From assembly GCA_036925085.1 (NCBI GenBank), contig JAUPFP010000131.1:62001-126000 (forward strand): a stretch of 64,000 nucleotides of DNA, read 5' to 3'. Within the stretch, counting starts at the first letter, position 1, and each line of letters opens with the position of its first letter. Source of the stretch: Brachycybe producta. Lineage: Eukaryota; Arthropoda; Diplopoda; Playtdesmida; Andrognathidae. Made by a program: the position numbers and the translations under genes. Of this stretch, positions 9,692 through 24,137 are shown piece after piece. The notes beneath the pieces were generated by a model. The model saw nothing but the letters and a program-made list of their open reading frames with translations. It was not told the origin of the DNA and made no database searches.

Positions 9692-10726
9692 CATGTCCAT
9701 GCACAAGCAATGTCAAGCATAGACACTTCAATGATGTCCACTTTGAACTGGTGTCATTTTTGAACCATGCAGAGCACACAGGAATTGAAGACATTTCTGC
9801 ATTCCTGAATGTCCAAGGAATGCAATGCATCTAACAGTTCCATTCTACGAAAATTATTAACAATTCTCCAAAAATGAAATTCTTCCATGAGTACCCCCCT
9901 TGGAAGTTTTTCAAAAAACGGCCAAAAATGAAAGTAACTGGTGTAATTTTTGAAGCATGCATTGCACACTGGAATTGAAGATATCCCTGCATTCCTGATT
10001 GCCCAAGGAATGCAATGCATCTAAAAGCTTCACTCTACGTCTATTAGTTCATTTGGAATTAATTTTCAAAGTTACATGTCCATGCACAAGCAATGTCAAG
10101 CATAGACACTTCAATGATGTCCACTTTGAACTCGTGTCATTTTTGAACCATGCAGAGCACACAGGAATTGAAGACATTTCTGCATTCCTGAATGTCCAAG
10201 GAATGCAATGCATCTAACAGTTCCATTCTACGAAAATTATTAACAATTCTCCAAAAATGAAATTCTTCCATGAGTACCCCCCTTGGAAGTTTTTCAAAAA
10301 ACGGCCAAAAATGAAAGTAACTGGTGTAATTTTTGAAGCATGCATTGCACACTGGAATTGAAGACATCCCTGCATTCCTGATTGCCCAAGGAATGCAATG
10401 CATCTAAAAGCTTCACTCTACGTCTATTAGTTCATTTGGAATTAATTTTCAAAGTTACATGTCCATGCACAAGCAATGTCAAGCATAGACACTTCAATGA
10501 TGTCCACTTTGAACTCGTGTCATTTTTGAACCATGCAGAGCACACAGGAATTGAAGACATTTCTGCATTCCTGAATGTCCAAGGAATGCAATGCATCTAA
10601 CAGTTCCATTCTACGAAAATTATTAACAATTCTCCAAAAATTAAATTCTTCCATGAGTACCCCCCTTGGAAGTTTTTCAAAAAACGGCCAAAAATGAAAG
10701 TAACTGGTGTAATTTTTGAAGCATGC

Positions 10727-11109
10727 ATTGCACACTGGAATTGAAGACATCCCTGCATTCCTGATTGCCCAAGGAATGCAATGCATCTAAAAGCTTCACT
10801 CTACGTCTATTAGTTCATTTGGAATTAATTTTCAAAGTTACATATCCATGCACAAGCAATGTCATGCATAGACACTTCAATGATGTCCACTTTGAACTGG
10901 TGTCATTTTTGAACCATGCAGAGCACACAGGAATTGAAGACATTTCTGCATTCCTGAATGTCCAAGGAATGCAATGCATCTAACAGTTCCATTCTACGAA
11001 AATTATTAACAATTCTCCAAAAATGAAATTCTTCCATGAGTACCCCCCTTGGAAGTTTTTCAAAAAACGGCCAAAAATGAAAGTAACTGGTGTAATTTTT
11101 GAAGCATGC
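10727..11109 (+). repeat. Unit 29, B-to-A recombinant
   Basis: Its spacer 1 reads ATATCC and GTCATGC and its block 2 begins CTGGTG, as in family B. From CCAAGGAATGC onward it is family A with TGAAATTC. The switch between the two families lies within block 2. Unit 112 (42522) shows the same combination. Confidence 0.8.
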
Positions 11110-13025
11110 ATTGCACACTGGAATTGAAGACATCCCTGCATTCCTGATTGCCCAAGGAATGCAATGCATCTAAAAGCTTCACTCTACGTCTATTAGTTCA
11201 TTTGGAATTAATTTTCAAAGTTACATGTCCATGCACAAGCAATGTCAAGCATAGACACTTCAATGATGTCCACTTTGAACTCGTGTCATTTTTGAACCAT
11301 GCAGAGCACACAGGAATTGAAGACATTTCTGCATTCCTGAATGTCCAAGGAATGCAATGCATCTAACAGTTCCATTCTACGAAAATTATTAACAATTCTC
11401 CAAAAATTAAATTCTTCCATGAGTACCCCCCTTGGAAGTTTTTCAAAAAACGGCCAAAAATGAAAGTAACTGGTGTAATTTTTGAAGCATGCATTGCACA
11501 CTGGAATTGAAGACATCCCTGCATTCCTGATTGCCCAAGGAATGCAATGCATCTAAAAGCTTCACTCTACGTCTATTAGTTCATTTGGAATTAATTTTCA
11601 AAGTTACATATCCATGCACAAGCAATGTCATGCATAGACACTTCAATGATGTCCACTTTGAACTGGTGTCATTTTTGAACCATGCAGAGCACACAGGAAT
11701 TGAAGACATTTCTGCATTCCTGAATGTCCAAAGAATGCAATGCATCTAACAGTTCCATTCTACGAAAATTATTAACAATTCCCAAAAAATTAAATTCTTT
11801 CATGAGTACCCCCCTTGGAAGTTTTTCAAAAAACGGCCATAAAATGAAAGTAACTTCTGTAATTTTTGAAGCATGCATTGCACACTGGAATTGAAGACAT
11901 CCCTGCATTCCTGATTGTCCAAGGAATGCAATGCATCTAAAAGCTTCACTCTATGTCCATTAGTTCATTTGGAATTAATTTTCGAAGTTTCATGTCCATG
12001 CACAAGCAATGTCAAGCATAGACACTTCAATGATGTCCACTTTGAACTGGTGTCATTTTTGAACCATGCAGAGCACACAGGAATTGAAGACATTTCTGCA
12101 TTCCTGAATGTCCAAGGAATGCAATGCATCTAACAGTTCCATTCTACGAAAATTATTAACAATTCTCCAAAAATGAAATTCTTCCATGAGTACCCCCCTT
12201 GGAAGTTTTTCAAAAAACGGCCAAAAATGAAAGTAACTGGTGTAATTTTTGAAGCATGCATTGCACACTGGAATTGAAGATATCCCTGCATTCCTGATTG
12301 CCCAAGGAATGCAATGCATCTAAAAGCTTCACTCTACGTCTATTAGTTCATTTGGAATTAATTTTCAAAGTTACATGTCCATGCACAAGCAATGTCAAGC
12401 ATAGACACTTCAATGATGTCCACTTTGAACTCGTGTCATTTTTGAACCATGCAGAGCACACAGGAATTGAAGACATTTCTGCATTCCTGAATGTCCAAGG
12501 AATGCAATGCATCTAACAGTTCCATTCTACGAAAATTATTAACAATTCTCCAAAAATGAAATTCTTCCATGAGTACCCCCCTTGGAAGTTTTTCAAAAAA
12601 CGGCCAAAAATGAAAGTAACTGGTGTAATTTTTGAAGCATGCATTGCACACTGGAATTGAAGACATCCCTGCATTCCTGATTGCCCAAGGAATGCAATGC
12701 ATCTAAAAGCTTCACTCTACGTCTATTAGTTCATTTGGAATTAATTTTCAAAGTTACATGTCCATGCACAAGCAATGTCAAGCATAGACACTTCAATGAT
12801 GTCCACTTTGAACTCGTGTCATTTTTGAACCATGCAGAGCACACAGGAATTGAAGACATTTCTGCATTCCTGAATGTCCAAGGAATGCAATGCATCTAAC
12901 AGTTCCATTCTACGAAAATTATTAACAATTCTCCAAAAATTAAATTCTTCCATGAGTACCCCCCTTGGAAGTTTTTCAAAAAACGGCCAAAAATGAAAGT
13001 AACTGGTGTAATTTTTGAAGCATGC
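11110..13025 (+). repeat. Segmental copy, units 30-34 (third copy of units 5-9 and 24-28)
   Basis: The order A, B with the inserted T, B head ending GATATCCC, A with TGAAATTC, A matches 8811-10726 at an offset of 2299 bp (six units plus one base). It differs in having CATGAGTACCCCCC where the other two copies have CATATGTATTCCCC, so either it was converted toward family A there or it is the older form. Confidence 0.87.
11610..11990 (+). repeat. Full family B block (units 31-32), 1-bp longer
   Basis: It has the inserted T and CTTCTG of the 2033 and 9311 blocks but the ordinary CATGAGTACCCCCC. Confidence 0.87.
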
Positions 13026-16000
13026 ATTGCACACTGGAATTGAAGACATCCCTGCATTCCTGATTGCCCAAGGAATGCAATGCATCTAAAAGCTTCACTC
13101 TACGTCTATTAGTTCATTTGGAATTAATTTTCAAAGTTACATGTCCATGCACAAGCAATGTCAAGCATAGATACTTCAATGATGTCCACTTTGAACTCGT
13201 GTCATTTTTGAACCATGCAGAGCACACAGGAATTGAAGACATTTCTGCATTCCTGAATGTCCAAGGAATGCAATGCATCTAACAGTTCCATTCTACGAAA
13301 ATTATTAACAATTCTCCAAAAATTAAATTCTTCCATGAGTACCCCCCTTGGAAGTTTTTCAAAAAACGGCCAAAAATGAAAGTAACTGGTGTAATTTTTG
13401 AAGCATGCATTGCACACTGGAATTGAAGACATCCCTGCATTCCTGATTGCCCAAGGAATGCAATGCATCTAAAAGCTTCACTCTACGTCTATTAGTTCAT
13501 TTGGAATTAATTTTCAAAGTTACATGTCCATGCACAAGCAATGTCAAGCATAGACACTTCAATGATGTCCACTTTGAACTCGTGTCATTTTTGAACCATG
13601 CAGAGCACACAGGAATTGAAGACATTTCTGCATTCCTGAATGTCCAAGGAATGCAATGCATCTAACAGTTCCATTCTACGAAAATTATTAACAATTCTCC
13701 AAAAATTAAATTCTTCCATGAGTACCCCCCTTGGAAGTTTTTCAAAAAACGGCCAAAAATGAAAGTAACTGGTGTAATTTTTGAAGCATGCATTGCACAC
13801 TGGAATTGAAGACATCCCTGCATTTCTGATTGCCCAAGGAATGCAATGCATCTAAAAGCTTCACTCTACGTCTATTAGTTCATTTGGAATTAATTTTCAA
13901 AGTTACATGTCCATGCACAAGCAATGTCAAGCATAGAGACTTCAATGATGTCCACTTTGAACTCGTGTCATTTTTGAACCATGCAGAGCACACAGGAATT
14001 GAAGACATTTCTGCATTCCTGAATGTCCAAGGAATGCAATGCATCTAACAGTTCCATTCTACGAAAATTATTAACAATTCTCCAAAAATGAAATTCTTCC
14101 ATGAGTACCCCCCCTTGGAAGTTTTTCAAAAAACGGCCAAAAATGAAAGTAACTGGTGTAATTTTTGAAGCATGCATTGCACACTGGAATTGAAGACATC
14201 CCTGCATTCCTGATTGCCCAAGGAATGCAATGCATCTAAAAGCTTCACTCTACATCTATTAGTTCATTTGGAATTAATTTTCAAAGTTACATGTCCATGC
14301 ACAAGCAATGTCAAGCATAGACACTTCAATGATGTCCACTTTGAACTCGTGTCATTTTTGAACCATGCAGAGCACACAGGAATTGAAGACATTTCTGCAT
14401 TCCTGAATGTCCAAGGAATGCAATGCATCTAACAGTTCCATTCTACGAAAATTATTAACAATTCTCCAAAAATTAAATTCTTCCTTGAGTACCCCCCTTG
14501 GAAGTTTTTCAAAAAACGGCCAAAAATGAAAGTAACTGGTGTAATTTTTGAAGCATGCATTGCACACTGGAATTGAAGACATCCCTGCATTCCTGATTGC
14601 CCAAGGAATGCAATGCATCTAAAAGCTTCACTCTACGTCTATTAGTTCATTTGGAATTAATTTTCAAAGTTACATGTCCATGCACAAGCAATGTCAAGCA
14701 TAGACACTTCAATGATGTCCACTTTGAACTCGTGTCATTTTTGAACCATGCAGAGCACACAGGAATTGAAGACATTTCTGCATTCCTGAATGTCCAAGGA
14801 ATGCAATGCATCTAACAGTTCCATTCTACGAAAATTATTAACAATTCTCCAAAAATGAAATTCTTCCATGAGTACCCCCCTTGGAAGTTTTTCAAAAAAC
14901 GGCCAAAAATGAAAGTAACTGGTGTAATTTTTGAAGCATGCATTGCACACTGGAATTGAAGACATCCTTGCATTCCTGATTGCCCAAGGAATGCAATGCA
15001 TCTAAAAGCTTCACTCTACGTCTATTAGTTCATTTGGAATTAATTTTCAAAGTTACATGTCCATGCACAAGCAATGTCAAGCATAGACACTTCAATGATG
15101 TCCACTTTGAACTCGTGTCATTTTTGAACCATGCAGAGCACACAGGAATTGAAGACATTTCTGCATTCCTGAATGTCAAAGGAATGCAATGCATCTAACA
15201 GTTCCATTCTACGAAAATTATTAACAATTCTCCAAAAATTAAATTCTTCCATGAGTACCCCCCCTTGGAAGTTTTTCAAAAAACGGCCAAAAATGAAAGT
15301 AACTTTTGTAATTTTTGAAGCATGCATTGCACACTGGAATTGAAGACATCCCTGCATTCCTGATTGCCCAAGGAATGCAATGCATCTAAAAGCTTCACTC
15401 TACGTCTATTAGTTCATTTGGAATTAATTTTCAAAGTTACATGTCCATGCACAAGCAATGTCAAGCATAGACACTTCAATGATGTCCACTTTGAACTCGT
15501 GTCATTTTTGAACCATGCAGAGCACACAGGAATTGAAGACATTTCTGCATTCCTGAATGTCCAAGGAATGCAATGCATCTAACAGTTCCATTCTACGAAA
15601 ATTATTAACAATTCTCCAAAAATTAAATTCTTCCATGAGTACCCCCCTTGGAAGTTTTTCAAAAAACGGCCAAAAATGAAAGTAACTGGTGTAATTTTTG
15701 AAGCATGCATTGCACACTGGAATTGAAGACATCCCTGCATTCCTGATTGCCCAAGGAATGCAATGCATCTAAAAGCTTCACTCTACGTCTATTAGTTCAT
15801 TTGGAATAAATTTCCAAAGTTACATGTCCATGCACAAGCAATGTCAAGCATAGACACTTCAATGATGTCCACTTTGAACTCGTGTCATTTTTGAACCATG
15901 CAGAGCACACAGGAATTGAAGACATTTCTGCATTCCTGAATGTCCAAGGAATGCAATGCATCTAACAGTTCCATTCTACGAAAATTATTAACAATTCTCC

Positions 16001-19000
16001 AAAAATTAAATTCTTCCATGAGTACCCCCCTTGGAAGTTTTTCAAAAAACGGCCAAAAATGAAAGTAACTGGTGTAATTTTTGAAGCATGCATTGCACAC
16101 TGGAATTGAAGACATCCCTGCATTCCTGATTGCCCAAGGAATGCAATGCATCTAAAAGCTTCACTCTACGTCTATTAGTTCATTTGGAATTAATTTTCAA
16201 AGTTACATGTCCATGCACAAGCAATGTCAAGCATAGACACTTCAATGATGTCCACTTTGAACTCGTGTCATTTTTGAACCATGCAGAGCACACAGGAATT
16301 GAAGACATTTCTGCATTCCTGAATGTCCAAGGAATGCAATGCATCTAACAGTTCCATTCTACGAAAATTATTAACAATTCTCCAAAAATTAAATTCTTCC
16401 ATGAGTACCCCCCTTGGAAGTTTTTCAAAAAACGGCCAAAAATGAAAGTAACTGGTGTAATTTTTGAAGCTTGCATTGCACACTGGAATTGAAGACATCC
16501 CTGCATTCCTGATTGCCCAAGGAATGCAATGCATCTAAAAGCTTCACTCTACGTCTATTAGTTCATTTGGAATTAATTTTCAAAGTTACATGTCCATGCA
16601 CAAGCAATGTCAAGCATAGACACTTCAATGATGTCCACTTTGAACTCGTGTCATTTTTGAACCATGCAGAGCACACAGGAATTGAAGACATTTCTGCATT
16701 CCTGAATGTCCAAGGAATGCAATGCATCTAACAGTTCCATTCTACGAAAATTATTAACAATTCTCCAAAAATTAAATTCTTCCATGAGTAACCCCCTTGA
16801 AAGTTTTTCAAAAAACGGCCAAAAATGAAAGTAACTGGTGTAATTTTTGAAGCATGCATTGCACACTAGAATTGAAGACATCCTTGCATTCCTGATTGCC
16901 CAAGGAATGCAATGCATCTAAAAGCTTCACTCTACGTCTATTAGTTCATTTGGAATTAATTTTCAAAGTTACATGTCCATGCACAAGCAATGTCAAGCAT
17001 AGACACTTCAATGATGTCCACTTTGAACTCGTGTCATTTTTGAACCATGCAGAGCACACAGGAATTGAAGACAATTCTGCATTCCTGAATGTCCAAGGAA
17101 TGCAATGCATCTAACAATTCCATTCTACGAAAATTATTAACAATTCTCCAAAAATGAAATTCTTCCATGAGTACCCCCCTTGGAAGTTTTTCAAAAAACG
17201 GCCAAAAATGAAAGTAACTGGTGTAATTTTTGAAGCATGCATTGCACACTGGAATTGAAGACATCCCTGCATTCCTGATTGCCCAAGGAATGCAATGCAT
17301 CTAAAAGCTTCACTCTACGTCTGTTAGTTCATTTGGAATTAATTTTCAAAGTTACATGTCCATGCACAAGCAATGTCAAGCATAGACACTTCAATGATGT
17401 CCACTTTGAACTCGTGTCATTTTTGAACCATGCAGAGCACACAGGAATTGAAGACATTTCTGCATTCCTGAATGTCCAAGGAATGCAATGCATCTAACAG
17501 TTCCATTCTACGAAAATTATTAACAATTCTCCAAAAATGAAATTCTTCCATGAGTACCCCCCTTGGAAGTTTTTCAAAAAACGGCCAAAAATGAAAGTAA
17601 CTGGTGTAATTTTTGAAGCATGCATTGCACACTGGAATTGAAGACATCACTGCATTCCTGATTGCCCAAGGAATGCAATGCATCTAAAAGCTTCACTCTA
17701 CGTCTATTAGTTCATTTGGAATTAATTTTCAAAGTTACATGTCCATGCACAAGCAATGTCAAGCATAGACACTTCAATGATGTCCACTTTGAACTCGTGT
17801 CATTTTTGAACCATGCAGAGCACACAGGAATTGAAGACATTTCTGTATTCCTGAATGTCCAAGGAATGCAATGCATCTAACAGTTCCATTCTACGAAAAT
17901 TATTAACAATTCTCCAAAAATTAAATTCTTCCATGAGTACCCCCCTTGGAAGTTTTTCAAAAAACGGCCAAAAATGAAAGTAACTGGTGTAATTTTTGAA
18001 GCATGCATTGCACACTGGAATTGAAGACATCCCTGCATTCCTGATTGCCCAAGGAATACAATGCATCTAAAAGCTTCACTCTACGTCTATTAGTTCATTT
18101 GGAATTAATTTTCAAAGTTACATGTCCATGCACAAGCAATGTCAAGCATAGACACTTCAATGATGTCCACTTTGAACTCGTGTCATTTTTGAACCATGCA
18201 GAGCACACAGGAATTGAAGACATTTCTGCATTCCTGAATGTCCAAGGAATGCAATGCATCTAACAGTTCCATTCTACGAAAATTATTAACAATTCTCCAA
18301 AAATGAAATTCTTCCATGAGTACCCCCCTTGGAAGTTTTTCAAAAAACGGCCAAAAATGAAAGTAACTGGTGTAATTTTTGAAGCATGCATTGCACACTG
18401 GAATTGAAGACATCCCTGCATTCCTGATTGCCCAAGGAATGCAATGCATCTAAAAGCTTCACTCTACGTCTATTAGTTCATTTGGAATTAATTTTCAAAG
18501 TTACATGTCCATGCACAAGCAATGTCAAGCATAGACACTTCAATGATGTCCACTTTGAACTCGTGTCATTTTTGAACCATGCAGAGCACACAGGAATTGA
18601 AGACATTTCTGCATTCCTGAATGTCCAAGGAATGCAATGCATCTAACAGTTCCATTCTATGAAAATTATTAACAATTCTCCAAAAATTAAATTCTTCCAT
18701 GAGTACCCCCCTTGGAAGTTTTTCAAAAAACGGCCAAAAATGAAAGTAACTGGTGTAATTTTTGAAGCATGCATTGCACACTGGAATTGAAGACATCCCT
18801 GCATTCCTGATTGCCCAAGGAATGCAATGCATCTAAAAGCTTCACTCTACGTCTGTTAGTTCATTTGGAATTAATTTTCAAAGTTACATGTCCATGCACA
18901 AGCAATGTCAAGCATAGACACTTCAATGATGTCCACTTTGAACTCGTGTCATTTTTGAACCATGCAGAGCACACAGGAATTGAAGACATTTCTGCATTCC

Positions 19001-20688
19001 TGAATGTCCAAGGAATGCAATGCATCTAACAGTTCCATTCTACGAAAATTATTAACAATTCTCCAAAAATGAAATTCTTCCATGAGTACCCCCCTTGGAA
19101 GTTTTTCAAAAAACGGCCAAAAATGAAAGTAACTGGTGTAATTTTTGAAGCATGCATTGCACACTGGAATTGAAGACATCCCTGCATTCCTGATTGCCCA
19201 AGGAATGCAATGCATATAAAAGCTTCACTCTACGTCTATTAGTTCATTTGGAATTAATTTTCAAAGTTACATGTCCATGCACAAGCAATGTCAAGCATAG
19301 ACACTTCAATGATGTCCACTTTGAACTCGTGTCATTTTTGAACCATGCAGAGCACACAGGAATTGAAGACATTTCTGCATTCCTGAATGTCCAAGGAATG
19401 CAATGCATCTAACAGTTCCATTCTACGAAAATTATTAACAATTCTCCAAAAATTAAATTCTTCCATGAGTAAACCCCCTTGAAAGTTTTTCAAAAAACGG
19501 CCAAAAATGAAAGTAACTGGTGTAATTTTTGAAGCATGCATTGCACACTGGAATTGAAGACATCCCTGCATTCCTGATTGCCCAAGGAATGCAATGCATC
19601 TAAAAGCTTCACTCTACGTCTATTAGTTCATTTGGAATTAATTTTCAAAGTTACATGTCCATGCACAAGCAATGTCAAGCATAGACACTTCAATGATGTC
19701 CACTTTGAACTCGTGTCATTTTTGAACCATGCAGAGCACACAGGAATTGAAGACATTTCTGCATTCCTGAATGTCCAAGGAATGCAATGCATCTAACAGT
19801 TCCATTCTACGAAAATGATTAACAATTCTCCAAAAATTAAATTCTTCCATGAGTACCCCCCTTGGAAGTTTTTCAAAAAACGGCCAAAAATGAAAGTAAC
19901 TGGTGTAATTTTTGAAGCATGCATTGCACACTGGAATTGAAGACATCCCTGCATTCCTGATTGCCCAAGGAATGCAATGCATCTAAAAGCTTCACTCTAC
20001 GTCTATTAGTTCATTTGGAATTAATTTTCAAAGTTACATGTCCATGCACAAGCAATGTCAAGCATAGACACTTCAATGATGTCCACTTTGAACTCGTGTC
20101 ATTTTTGAACCATGCAGAGCACACAGGAATTGAAGACATTTCTGCATTCCTGAATGTCCAAGGAATGCAATGCATCTAACAGTTCCATTCTACGAAAATT
20201 ATTAACAATTCTCCAAAAATTAAATTCTTCCATGAGTACCCCCCTTGGAAGTTTTTCAAAAAACGGCCAAAAATGAAAGTAACTGGTGTAATTTTTGAAG
20301 CATGCATTGCACACTGGAATTGAAGACATCCCTGCATTCCTGATTGCCCAAGGAATGCAATGCATCTAAAAGCTTCACTCTACGTCTATTAGTTCATTTG
20401 GAATTAATTTTCAAAGTTACATGTCCATGCACAAGCAATGTCAAGCATAGACACTTCAATGATGTCCACTTTGAACTCGTGTCATTTTTGAACCATGCAG
20501 AGCACACAGGAATTGAAGACATTTCTGCATTCCTGAATGTCCAAGGAATGCAATGCATCTAACAGTTCCATTCTACGAAAATTATTAACAATTCTCCAAA
20601 AATTAAATTCTTCCATGAGTACCCCCCTTGGAAGTTTTTCAAAAAACGGCCAAAAATGAAAGTAACTGGTGTAATTTTTGAAGCATGC
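13026..20688 (+). repeat. Units 35-54, mostly family A with scattered private changes
   Basis: These twenty units carry mostly single private substitutions and no family B block. Examples are ATACTTC near 13171, a seven-C run in units 37 and 40, TACATC near 14254, GGAATAAATTTCC in unit 42, GAGTAACCC in unit 44 and GAGTAAACC in unit 51. TGTTAGTTC occurs in units 46 and 50, four units apart, hinting at a small local copy. TGAAATTC and TTAAATTC alternate in units 46-51. I see no longer-range order. Confidence 0.85.
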
Positions 20689-23600
20689 ATTGCACACTAG
20701 AATTGAAGACATCCCTGCATTCCTGATTGCCCAAGGAATGCAATGCATCTAAAAGCTTCACTCTACGTCTATTAGTTCATTTGGAATTAATTTTCAAAGT
20801 TACATGTCCATGCACAAGCAATGTCAAGCATAGACACTTCAATGATGTCCACTTTGAACTCGTGTCATTTTTGAACCATGCAGAGCACACAGGAATTGAA
20901 GACATTTCTGCATTCCTGAATGTCCAAGGAATGCAATGCATCTAACAGTTCCATTCTACGAAAATTATTAACAATTCTCCAAAAATTAAATTCTTCCATG
21001 AGTACCCCCCTTGGAAGTTTTTCAAAAAACGGCCAAAAATTAAAGTAACTGGTGTAATTTTTGAAGCATGCATTGCACACTGGAATTGAAGACATCCCTG
21101 CATTCCTGATTGCCCAAGGAATGCAATGCATCTAAAAGCTTCACTCTACGTCTATTAGTTCATTTGGAATTAATTTTCAAAGTTACATATAAATGCACAA
21201 GCAATGTCATGCATAGACACTTCAATGATGTCCACTTTGAACTGGTGTCATTTTTGAACCATGCAGAGCACACAGGAATTGAAGACATTTCTGCATTCCT
21301 GAATGTCCAAGGAATGCAATGCATCTAACAGTTCCATTCTACGAAAATTATTAACAATTCTCCAAAAATTAAATTCTTCCATGAGTACCCCCCTTGGAAG
21401 TTTTTCAAAAAACGGCCAAAAATGAAAGTAACTGGTGTAATTTTTGAAGCATGCATTGCACACTGGAATTGAAGACATCCCTGCATTCCTGATTGCCCAA
21501 GGAATGCAATGCATCTAAAAGCTTCACTCTACGTCTATTAGTTCATTTGGAATTAATTTTCAAAGTTACATATCCATGCACAAGCAATGTCATGCATAGA
21601 CACTTCAATGATGTCCACTTTGAACTGGTGTCATTTTTGAACCATGCAGAGCACACAGGAATTGAAGACATTTCTGCATTCCTGAATGTCCAAAGAATGC
21701 AATGCATCTAACAGTTCCATTCTACGAAAATTATTAACAATTCTCCAAAAATTAAATTCTTTCATGAGTACCCCCCCTTGGAAGTTTTTCAAAAAACGGC
21801 CAAAAATGAAAGTAACTTGTGTAATTTTTGAAGCATGCATTGCACACTGGAATTGAAGACAACCCTGCATTCCTGATTGTCCAAGGAATGCAATGCATCT
21901 AAAAGCTTCACTCTATGTCCATTAGTTCATTTGGAATTAATTTTCGAAGTTTCATGTCCATGCACAAGCAATGTCAAGCATAGACACTTCAATGATGTCC
22001 ACTTTGAACTGGTGTCATTTTTGAACCATGCAGAGCACACAGGAATTGAAGACATTTCTGCATTCCTGAATGTCCAAGGAATGCAATGCATCTAACAGTT
22101 CCATTCTACGAAAATTATTAACAATTCTCCAAAAATGAAATTCTTTCATGAGTACCCCCCTTGGAAGTTTTTCAAAAAACGGCCAAAAATGAAAGTAACT
22201 GGTGTAATTTTTGAAGCATGCATTGCACACTGGAATTGAAGACATCCCTGCATTCCTGATTGCCCAAGGAATGCAATGCATCTAAAAGCTTCACTCTACG
22301 TCTATTAGTTCATTTGGAATTAATTTTCAAAGTTACATGTCCATGCACAAGCAATGTCAAGCATAGACACTTCAATGATGTCCACTTTGAACTCGTGTCA
22401 TTTTTGAACCATGCAGAGCACACAGGAATTGAAGACATTTCTGCATTCCTGAATGTCCAAGGAATGCAATGCATCTAACAGTTCCATTCTACGAAAATTA
22501 TTAACAATTCTCCAAAAATTAAATTCTTCAATGAGTACCCCCCTTGGAAGTTTTTCAAAAAACGGCCAAAAATGAAAGTAACTGGTGTAATTTTTGAAGC
22601 ATGCATTGCACACTGGAATTGAAGACATCCCTGCATTCCTGATTGCCCAAGGAATGCAATGCATCTAAAAGCTTCACTCTACGTCTATTAGTTCATTTGG
22701 AATTAATTTTCAAAGTTACATGTCCATGCACAAGCAATGTCAAGCATAGACACTTCAATGATGTCCACTTTGAACTCGTGTCATTTTTGAACCATGCAGA
22801 GCACACAGGAATTGAAGACATTTCTGCATTCCTGAATGTCCAAGGAATGCAATGCATCTAACAGTTCCATTCTACGAAAATTATTAACAATTCTCCAAAA
22901 ATGAAATTCTTCCATGAGTACCCCCCTTGGAAGTTTTTCAAAAAACGGCCAAAAATGAAAGTAACTGGTGTAATTTTTGAAGCATGCATTGCACACTGGA
23001 ATTGAAGACATCCCTGCATTCCTGATTGCCCAAGGAATGCAATGCATCTAAAAGCTTCACTCTACGTCTATTAGTTCATTTGGAATTAATTTTCAAAGTT
23101 ACATGTCCATGCACAAGCAATGTCAAGCATAGACACTTCAATGATGTCCACTTTGAACTCGTGTCATTTTTGAACCATGCAGAGCACACAGGAATTGAAG
23201 ACATTTCTGCATTCCTGAATGTCCAAGGAATGCAATGCATCTAACAGTTCCATTCTACGAAAATTATTAACAATTCTCCAAAAATTAAATTCTTCCATGA
23301 GTACCCCCCTTGGAAGTTTTTCAAAAAACGGCCAAAAATGAAAGTAACTGGTGTAATTTTTGAAGCATGCATTGCACACTGGAATTGAAGACATCCCTGC
23401 ATTCCTGATTGCCCAAGGAATGCAATGCATCTAAAAGCTTCACTCTACGTCTATTAGTTCATTTGGAATTAATTTTCAAAGTTACATGTCCATGCACAAG
23501 CAATGTCAAGCATAGACACTTCAATGATGTCCACTTTGAACTCGTGTCATTTTTGAACCATGCAGAGCACACAGGAATTGAAGACATTTCTGCATTCCTG

Positions 23601-24137
23601 AATGTCCAAGGAATGCAATGCATCTAACAGTTCCATTCTACGAAAATTATTAACAATTCTCCAAAAATTAAATTCTTCCATGAGTACCCCCCTTGGAAGT
23701 TTTTCAAAAAACGGCCAAAAATTAAAGTAACTGGTGTAATTTTTGAAGCATGCATTGCACACTGGAATTGAAGACATCCCTGCATTCCTGATTGCCCAAG
23801 GAATGCAATGCATCTAAAAGCTTCACTCTACGTCTATTAGTTCATTTGGAATTAATTTTCAAAGTTACATATCCATGCACAAGCAATGTCATGCATAGAC
23901 ACTTCAATGATGTCCACTTTGAACTGGTGTCATTTTTGAACCATGCAGAGCACACAGGAATTGAAGACATTTCTGCATTCCTGAATGTCCAAGGAATGCA
24001 ATGCATCTAACAGTTCCATTCTACGAAAATTATTAACAATTCTCCAAAAATTAAATTCTTCCATGAGTACCCCCCTTGGAAGTTTTTCAAAAAAACGGCC
24101 AAAAATGAAAGTAACTGGTGTAATTTTTGAAGCATGC
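20689..24137 (+). repeat. Units 55-63 with a 7-unit-offset copy
   Basis: Units 55-56 and 62-63 share a change seen nowhere else, CCAAAAATTAAAG, followed directly by a family-B spacer 1 and a return to family A (CCAAGGAATGC). The offset is 2682 bp. Unit 56 then has a private ATATAAATGC and unit 63 a seven-A run. A full family B block (units 57-58) lies between the two copies. Confidence 0.82.
21572..21952 (+). repeat. Full family B block (units 57-58), seven-C run
   Basis: All linked B markers are present; the C run has seven bases, which makes the unit 384 bp. ACAACCCTGC is private within this part of the array. Followed by TGAAATTCTTTC, another A/B mixture. Confidence 0.86.

Larger units (their letters stand above)
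7279..10716 (+). repeat. Segmental copy R, units 20-28 (paired with 1-3438)
   Basis: This repeats units 1-9 at an offset of exactly 7278 bp, 19 units including one extra base. All linked rare markers are in the same order, including the 384-bp unit with the inserted T (GGCCATAAAATG) and GATATCCC at about 9981. It lacks the two private changes of the left copy, so those arose after duplication. Confidence 0.9.
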
